A stretch of DNA of 22,448 nucleotides from Basidiobolus meristosporus CBS 931.73 (lineage: Eukaryota; Basidiobolomycota; Basidiobolomycetes; Basidiobolales; Basidiobolaceae): NCBI GenBank assembly GCA_002104905.1, contig MCFE01000976.1:1-22448 (forward strand). The letters run 5' to 3'. This document shows, piece after piece, positions 17,621 through 22,448 of the stretch. The notes below the pieces were generated by a model. That model had not been told where the DNA came from, searched no databases, and saw nothing but the letters and a program-made list of their open reading frames with translations. The position numbers and the translations under genes are program-made. How positions within the stretch are numbered: position 1 is the stretch's first letter; the number at the start of each line of letters is the position of its first letter.

Positions 17621-19348
17621 GAGTACAAGAAGGGTCATTGGTAGTGTGGTAACTGCTAATAGCTTTCTCCAAAGCAGAGCTCTGTCCACAGAGTCAAAGG
17701 CTTTAGTAATGTCAAACAGAATGGTTGGCAATGAGAATTGAAGTGAATGATCATGGCTTAGCACTACAGCCATATCCAAGGAGAGTTTGGGCAAGAAGCC
17801 AAACTGGGAAGGATGGAATGGATATAGTTGAGATTGCAAGGATCTTGCTATTATAAGCTCAAATATTTTCCGGCAGGTTGGTAGGAGCAAAACTGGCCGG
17901 TAAGAACCTGGGAGTGAGTGTTTCCCCTTCCCTTTGTATAAGGGTATTACATTTGCCTGTGACCAGGCCTTTGGGGTAGTCAATTGTTGGGCACAGATAG
18001 AGTAGAATGGGAGAAGTAAGTGACTCATTTTGGAGTAGCACACCTGGAGTAGATTGTAGGTAATCAAGTCATGTCCAGGTGCAGTATTTGCAGGAAGCTT
18101 CTTTAAAATATTCTCCAGAAGCTTTGCTGAAACCAAAATTGGAGATGTTGGACTGCCAGATATGTTACCAGTATGGTAGAAAGGAGGAGTGGGATGCACG
18201 GTTGAATCAAAGAATATAGGGGCCAGTTTGTCTGGTGATGGTATACTCCTTGCTTGGGGTCTCATGGCTTTGTATACTCTTGATATAGACCTTGTGGTGG
18301 CATTCATATTTACTAAGGGCAAGGTATCCATGATATGAGCCCATAATCTAGTATGCTCAGTGATCTGTAGTGACTTGGAGTAGGAGATTGTGCTTTCCAG
18401 GAGGTTCTGTGTTTTTGGGTTAGGGAAACATAGGTAGCTGGAATTTAAGGCAGAAATGATGGATTTCCATTTAAGTTGTTTTGCAGATGGCTTTTGGTAG
18501 GACTTGGTGGGCAGGGCCAGACAGCCAGTGATTATGATGAAATGCTGGTAAAATAGCCATAATGCATTTACATCATCACAAATCCATGCAGGTAAGCTGG
18601 GAAATGCATATTCTGTAAGCAAGGATAGGTAGTTGGCAAAGTCCTGTGTCTGTGATACTGAAGCTTTGGCTGGCAGGATTGTAAATGGCTGAAGAAGGGT
18701 GCCAATTGGTAGGGTTTTTCTGGCAGAAATGATAATATGTATTGGCTTGTGATCAGATTTCTCTAGTGAGCCATAGCTGATATCCTCTGGAATGCTTGTA
18801 ACCTGGTGGATGTACTGTAAGGCAGCAGGAGTGGCTGTTACCCAGTCAACACAATGTTGAGCTTGCTGAGTGTTTACAGTGACCAGATGGTTTTGTCGGA
18901 GGAGCTTTGTAAAGTGCTCCTCTTGGGTTCTAAGTCTGGATGAAATAGTGGTGATATTTTCAGGGTGGGAAATATTTATATCTCCCACTACCATACAAGG
19001 GATTGATGAGCTGTTAATGAATTCTGATGTGGCCAAGAATATTGCCAGTGTTATGGAGTTAGACAGAGATGGAGGGAGATAGATAATAATGGCTACTATA
19101 GTTGGAAGTGTTAGAGCATAGCAGTAATATTCATAGATGATGGATACATTTGCTGAGGGTGCAAGCTTAGAAGATGAAAGAGCAACAAGTGCCATTGAGT
19201 GAGCTGGGAATTTTGGGTGAGCAGATGAATATGCATTCAGTCTAGAGGGAAGTTTTGGCAACCTAACATCTATTAGTAGGAGCAAGGAATATTCCTTTTT
19301 CAGTAAGTTTTCTAATTCAGCTACAGTTGGAGTGATGGAGTAGGAGGG
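17621..19348 (-). mobile_element. LINE-2, 5' part: endonuclease and RT N-terminal half
   Basis: It continues LINE-2 beyond the Ty3 insertion. Bases 17623-17757 match LINE-1 12286-12428, and further upstream sequence extends beyond LINE-1. Its own 5' end is cut at about 19348, where the plus strand reads GGAGGGTTAGGGGGAGGG, the 3' end of LINE-3. This is the only LINE copy here that retains most of its endonuclease domain. Confidence 0.9.
17624..19348 (-). pseudogene. LINE-2 endonuclease-RT, N-terminal half, open but broken at both ends
   Basis: A continuous frame of about 575 codons starts at the truncation point. No authentic start is present; TTG at 19283-19285 is internal. It opens with an AP-endonuclease-like (EEP) domain: LLLLIDVRLP where the family has an LxxQETxL motif, IIYLPPS, VVGDINISHPEN (family GDxN) and SDHKPI (catalytic Asp-His). 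The expected catalytic Glu appears as Asp. The RT follows: NVIPLYKGKGKHSLPGSYRP, LLPTCRKIFELI, PSQFGF and LFDITKAFDSVDR. It ends at TLLV, where the Ty3 DNA begins. In an intact element EN would nick DNA and RT would prime there. Confidence 0.85.
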
Positions 19349-19421
19349 TTAGGGGGAGGGAAAGTCACCAAGGTAGGTGAAATCTTTATTTGATTTCAGA
19401 CAAGTCTAACTACAAATAAAG
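19349..19421 (-). promoter_or_regulatory. LINE-3 3' terminal RNA structure
   Basis: Stem arms 19413-19421 and 19384-19392 (CTTTATTTG / CAAATAAAG in sense) with a 20-nt loop that differs from LINE-1. Hairpin arms 19376-19380 and 19365-19369 (TCACC / GGTGA). C-rich tail ending CCCCCTAACC. An extra perfect 7-bp hairpin (TGGGAAT / ATTCCCA, 19430-19448) lies just upstream. Confidence 0.7.
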
Positions 19422-19681
19422 AAGCCAGCTGGGAATAGAAGATTCCCAAAGTAAACACTAAGTTGAATATGAATAAATCTAAGCTAAAGTTAAGGCAGTA
19501 TCCCAGAGTACACTGGAGTTCAGGTTCATGGGGGAGTGAAGTAGATAAGCTTGAGAGATATAATAATCCTTAAGGAAGTGGGTAACAGCAGGTGAAGGGG
19601 AGTTTTTGATAAGTGAAGTGAATCTTGAGATCAGAGATTCCTCTAAAGAGAAGGTCTTGTAAACTGGAGAATCAGTGTTGT
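19349..19681 (-). mobile_element. LINE-3: short 3' stub of a third, divergent non-LTR element
   Basis: It starts at the telomere-like junction GGGTTAGGGGGAGGG and contains the same 3' signals as LINE-1, but a different upstream sequence, so it is a separate lineage. On the minus strand a frame of about 67 codons (19479-19681) reads through to TAG. It includes FSLEESLISRFTSLIKN, similar in spacing to the C-termini of LINE-1 (FTPDELHFIE) and LINE-4 (LSTEELSSLL). The element is interrupted at 19681/19682 by inverted Ty3 leader sequence. Confidence 0.8.
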
Positions 19682-19922
19682 ATCCAAGAGAAAGTGTAAT
19701 AAAACTCTTGAATGGTTTAACTGAACCAATGGGACAATTAAGTGCAGAATCTTAGAATTGTCAGAGAGTGGCGGAAATATTAGCAGAAAGATTCTGATCT
19801 AATATTGGTCTTGGATATAGCTGGGTTGGCTATAAAGGCAATGATATTTGTTTGCTAGGCAGGCTAGGCTTGGTGTTCTTTGGAGTGCTAGATATACTAG
19901 GCTTGGGTAGAAACTAGAACGG
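19682..19922 (-). mobile_element. Inverted 241-bp fragment of Ty3 leader
   Basis: The reverse complement of 14070-14310 with about three mismatches and no length change (241 bases in both). On the plus strand it runs toward the Ty3 RNA 5' end and stops at the equivalent of base 14070, four bases past the predicted LTR end. Telomere-type repeats follow at once. Confidence 0.9.
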
Positions 19923-19944
19923 TTAGGGTTAGGGTTTAGGGGGG
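19923..19944. repeat. Internal telomere-repeat tract
   Basis: TTAGGGTTAGGGTTTAGGGG and two further G, in the same orientation as the terminal array, between the Ty3 fragment and the LINE-4 hairpin. It marks a former chromosome end. The G-run merges with the LINE-4 3' tail. Confidence 0.85.
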
Positions 19945-19989
19945 AGACAGTCACCAACAGGTGAAATCTTTATTTCAGTTGAAACAAAG
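19941..19989 (-). promoter_or_regulatory. LINE-4 3' terminal RNA structure (compensatory variant)
   Basis: In sense RNA the stem is CTTTGTTTC / GAAATAAAG (plus-strand arms 19981-19989 and 19968-19976) with a 4-nt loop. Relative to LINE-1/2/3 the closing pair changed from G-C to C-G, and one A-U became G-U. The hairpin TCACC / GGTGA (arms 19960-19964 and 19951-19955) keeps its stem with a shorter loop. The tail is C-rich and ends in CCCTAA units. Confidence 0.75.
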
Positions 19990-19998
19990 AAGCCAGTG

Positions 19999-22398
19999 CT
20001 ACTGTTGTAGCTTTGATACAAGAGTGTGTAGCTGAGGGGAATTTGTAGGTAAGTTAATAAGAAGTGATGATAGTTCTTCAGTGCTCAAGACACTGTTCAG
20101 TGGGAAGGGGGGTAGCAAGAGAGGTAAGAATGACTTGTGAACAACATTAATGAGGGGAATGTGATAAGGATTGATATTCATCATAAAGGGAGTGTGCTGC
20201 TGCAGATATTGCTGCCAAAGGTCTGTCAAGTACTTCAGGTAGGCCAGCTTGGGTTTTTCTGACTGCAGAATATAGTGAGCAAACTTCTTGACTTCAGGAT
20301 CTCCAAGTATAGTTCTCCAGCAGGAGCCAGGTGTTGTGTGGTGTGTACTCTTCCAGGCCTTAATCAGTGGGTTGTTGCAGTTGTGAAGTCTGAGGTATAA
20401 TCTGGTTCTAAGGTAGAGAAGTCTGATCTTATAGGGCATAAACCCAAAAGCACCAAGAATAGCATGTCTGTAGGGGCATTCAGGCAAATGAGGCACCAAG
20501 GAGGTAATGCACCATACTGCAAACTTGTCAAGCTTAGTGCAGTCTCTAGAAGTAAGAGAGAGAAGTGGTAAGCCAAATTCCAGGACAGGGAAGACAAACT
20601 GCTTGAGTAGAAGAAGGCAGCTGGGAGCTGAAGTTGTAGGAGGAGTAACAGCCAGTAGCTTGTGGAGTGCCTGTCTTGCCAGGATAATTCTCTTCTTCAG
20701 GTGTGCTCCAGAGTCTATTCCAGTAGGAAGGAAAGGAAAGCCAAGATATGTAGCAGAAACCTGAGCAGGTAGAGTGGAGTTCTCCAAGTTGATGGGAGAG
20801 CCCAAAGGTACTGTCTTTGCAATGGAAAGCTGGAGATTATTCTTCTGCAGATACTGGTGGATGGTCTGGGAGTCTTGTTGCACATTGGAGGAGGATATTC
20901 TGATGTCATCAGCAAAGAGAGTAACCAGGCAGTCAGCTGAGAGTCTTGGGAAATCATTCAGGAAGATGGCAAACAGTATAGGACCAAGCACAGAGCCTTG
21001 AACCACTCCATTAGGAACTGAGAACACAGCTGATTGCTCACTTGGGTGCAGAATTCTTGCTTGTGGATCCAGAAACAGAGACCTGACAAGGAGGGTGAGA
21101 GAGGTACTGGAGAAGCATTGCAACTTGGACCAAAGCAGATTTCTGTCAACTGAATCAAAGGCCTTAGTAATATCAAACAGAACAGAGGGATACTTGCACT
21201 GGAGAGAGTGATCTTGGCTAAGTATGACTGCATATTCCAAGGAGAGGCCAGGAACAAAGCCAAACTGTGCAGGATGAAACTTGAGGGAGTCAGAGTAGAG
21301 CTCCTGAGCAAGCAGAAGCTCAAACACCTTTCTGCAGGTGGGCAGCAGAGATATTGGCCTGTAGGAGCTAGGATCCAGGTGCTTTCCTTTACCCTTGTAC
21401 AGTGGCAGAACATTTGCAAAGGACCATTCCTCAGGAGTAGAAAGCTGGGCTGAGCATTGTTGAAACAGTGGAAGCAGAAGTGCAGACATGGCCTTGGTAC
21501 TAGTCTTCAGAAGCTCATAAGAGATTGTGTCCACACCTGGAGCAGTAGAGTTGGGAAGTCTCTTGAGCACATTATGGATTCTCCCTTGATCAAGTGCCAG
21601 TGGGATGGGCAGAGTCTTGAAGTCAGGATGAAAGCCAGGAGTTGAGTACTGCTTTGTAGAGAAGAAGATGTTAGCCAGCTGTTCTGTTGAAGGTAACTTC
21701 CTGGAAGAGGGCCTCATTGCCCTGTAGAGTCTTGATACTGTTCTTGTTATAGAGTTGGAAGATTGCAGAGGCAAGGAACTCATAATATGATCCCAGAGCT
21801 GAGTATGCAGAGAGTGGTGAATTGCCTTGGAGTGGTGTATTGCTGTCAGGAGGAGTTTCTCTGTTTTTGGGTTAGGGAAACTCAGGTAGCTTTGTTGCAG
21901 GGCTGAAACAATGGATTCCCATTTTCTTGAGGTAACAGCAGTAGTCTTGCATGGCAGTGAGAGGGAGGCAGACACCAGAATCAGATGCTTCACAAAGAGC
22001 CAGGCATAGTTGAGATCATCTGGCAGAGAAAGTAGCAAACTGGCAAGCTTCAAGTGGTTCCCAAAGTCTTTCTTCTGATTCTTAGTAGCTTTGTGGGTGA
22101 GCACAGTAAGTTTTGGCAGCTTCTTCTTCACAACTGGTTGCATAGAAAGGGACCAGGCTGGGTGGTCAGAGGCTCTCAAGGATCCTAGCTCAGCTCCAGA
22201 GAATTGCTTAACTTCATCCACAAAGTAGAGGGCAGCAGCAGAAGGGCAGATCCAGTCAGCACATCTTTTCTCAGATTGAGCACCTAGTGCTAGCAGATGG
22301 CTTTCTCTCAGGAAGTTCAGTAGGAATGTAGACCTTGGCTTCATTCTTGCAGTCAGAGTAGTCTTGTTCTCAGGATGGGGAATGTTGAGATCTCCAAG
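19999..22398 (-). CDS. LINE-4 endonuclease (partial)-reverse transcriptase, open to the telomere
   Basis: About 800 codons without a stop, from the telomere junction to TAG or TAA-type stop at 19999-20001. The first ATG is at 22342-22344 (781 residues), but the frame is open upstream and begins GDLNIPHPENKTT, the GDxN motif of an AP-type endonuclease. The ATG is therefore internal and the true start is gone. SDHPAW (about residue 59 from the ATG) is the terminal endonuclease motif. RT motifs follow: NVLPLYKGKGKHLDPSSYRP, LLPTCRKVFELLL, LFDITKAFDSVDRNLLW (near 388), NGVVQGSVLGPILFAIFL and FADD (20905-20916), then LQLSIAKTVPLG. The long C-terminal region has no zinc knuckle or RNase H. The RT core looks undamaged; the endonuclease is incomplete. 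Confidence 0.85.
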   Translation of the reverse strand, partial: LGDLNIPHPENKTTLTARMKPRSTFLLNFLRESHLLALGAQSEKRCADWICPSAAALYFVDEVKQFSGAELGSLRASDHPAWSLSMQPVVKKKLPKLTVLTHKATKNQKKDFGNHLKLASLLLSLPDDLNYAWLFVKHLILVSASLSLPCKTTAVTSRKWESIVSALQQSYLSFPNPKTEKLLLTAIHHSKAIHHSLHTQLWDHIMSSLPLQSSNSITRTVSRLYRAMRPSSRKLPSTEQLANIFFSTKQYSTPGFHPDFKTLPIPLALDQGRIHNVLKRLPNSTAPGVDTISYELLKTSTKAMSALLLPLFQQCSAQLSTPEEWSFANVLPLYKGKGKHLDPSSYRPISLLPTCRKVFELLLAQELYSDSLKFHPAQFGFVPGLSLEYAVILSQDHSLQCKYPSVLFDITKAFDSVDRNLLWSKLQCFSSTSLTLLVRSLFLDPQARILHPSEQSAVFSVPNGVVQGSVLGPILFAIFLNDFPRLSADCLVTLFADDIRISSSNVQQDSQTIHQYLQKNNLQLSIAKTVPLGSPINLENSTLPAQVSATYLGFPFLPTGIDSGAHLKKRIILARQALHKLLAVTPPTTSAPSCLLLLKQFVFPVLEFGLPLLSLTSRDCTKLDKFAVWCITSLVPHLPECPYRHAILGAFGFMPYKIRLLYLRTRLYLRLHNCNNPLIKAWKSTHHTTPGSCWRTILGDPEVKKFAHYILQSEKPKLAYLKYLTDLWQQYLQQHTPFMMNINPYHIPLINVVHKSFLPLLLPPFPLNSVLSTEELSSLLINLPTNSPQLHTLVSKLQQ

Positions 22399-22399
22399 C

Positions 22400-22448
22400 T
22401 TAGGGTTAGGGTTAGGGTTAGGGGTTAGTAGGGTTAGGGTTAGGGTTA
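22400..22448. repeat. Terminal telomere repeats (TTAGGG)n, right chromosome end
   Basis: Forty-nine bases of TTAGGG units in the G-rich 5'-to-3' orientation expected for a right chromosome end, abutting LINE-4 at 22399. Two irregular units are present: TTAGGGG near 22418-22424 and TTAG-TAGGG near 22425-22433. The last unit is cut by the end of the window. Confidence 0.95.

Larger units (their letters stand above)
19936..22399 (-). mobile_element. LINE-4: largest array member, 5' end cut by the telomere
   Basis: The 3' end lies in the internal TTAGGG tract and the 5' end is cut at 22399, where the terminal telomere repeats begin. Compared with LINE-1/2 it is a diverged relative: same domain order and motifs, many substitutions. 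Its reading frame is intact, so it is probably the youngest insertion. Confidence 0.9.

Noticed and set aside
17618-17741. Extension of the Ty3 Pol reading frame to 17741
   Set aside because: From about 17621 the DNA is LINE-2 read in antisense, so the added residues are not Ty3 protein.
1-22448. CRISPR arrays, operons or bacterial signals
   Set aside because: No regularly spaced short repeats or Shine-Dalgarno-led gene runs were seen; telomere, TATA boxes and retroelements mark a eukaryotic chromosome.

Overview
This window reads as the end of a fungal-type nuclear chromosome. The last 49 bases are TTAGGG telomere repeats in the orientation expected for a right-hand chromosome end. The evidence for a small eukaryotic, probably fungal, genome is a tRNA-Leu, TATA boxes close upstream of short genes for small secreted proteins, one likely 86-nt GT-AG intron, and Ty3-type and non-LTR retrotransposons. 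I cannot name the species; an early-diverging fungus is my guess only.

Left part (1-8,400), sparse genes. Two adjacent minus-strand genes for small secreted proteins, a six-cysteine protein (A) and an acidic protein with a basic tail (B), occur as three direct copies of one segment. Only the copy at 5149-6548 is intact. The copies at about 300-1713 and 2195-3400 are decayed. Between the copies lie a broken piece of a short-chain dehydrogenase, a split gene for another likely secreted protein (3741-4198), and tRNA-Leu(CAG) (4697-4778). A small plus-strand gene with a clear TATA box and AATAAA sits at 8055-8273.

Middle (8,360-11,090). AT-rich, with no convincing gene, except a possible decayed retroelement RNase H end at 10856-11080, just before the retroelement array.

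Right part (11,094-22,448), a subtelomeric retrotransposon array. Four 5'-truncated non-LTR elements (LINE-1 to LINE-4, local names) all lie on the minus strand, with 3' ends facing the chromosome interior and broken 5' ends facing the telomere. Each 3' end finishes in a C-rich tract ending CCCTAA and joins directly to the broken 5' end of the previous unit. LINE-2 is split by a Ty3/gypsy element (13619-17617) that lacks integrase and a right LTR. LINE-3 is a short 3' stub fused to an inverted 241-bp piece of Ty3 leader. That piece is capped by TTAGGG-type repeats, from which LINE-4 starts. LINE-4 keeps an open frame of about 800 codons and is cut inside its endonuclease domain by the present telomere.

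The most striking observation is a shared 3' RNA architecture in three divergent LINE lineages: a 9-bp stem containing AATAAA, then a 5-bp hairpin, then the C-rich CCCTAA tail. The 9-bp stem carries a compensatory G-C to C-G change and a G-U pair possible only in sense RNA. With the orientation and the junctions, this suggests retrotransposons that prime reverse transcription on the chromosome's own TTAGGG 3' end and act as telomere-extending units alongside telomerase.
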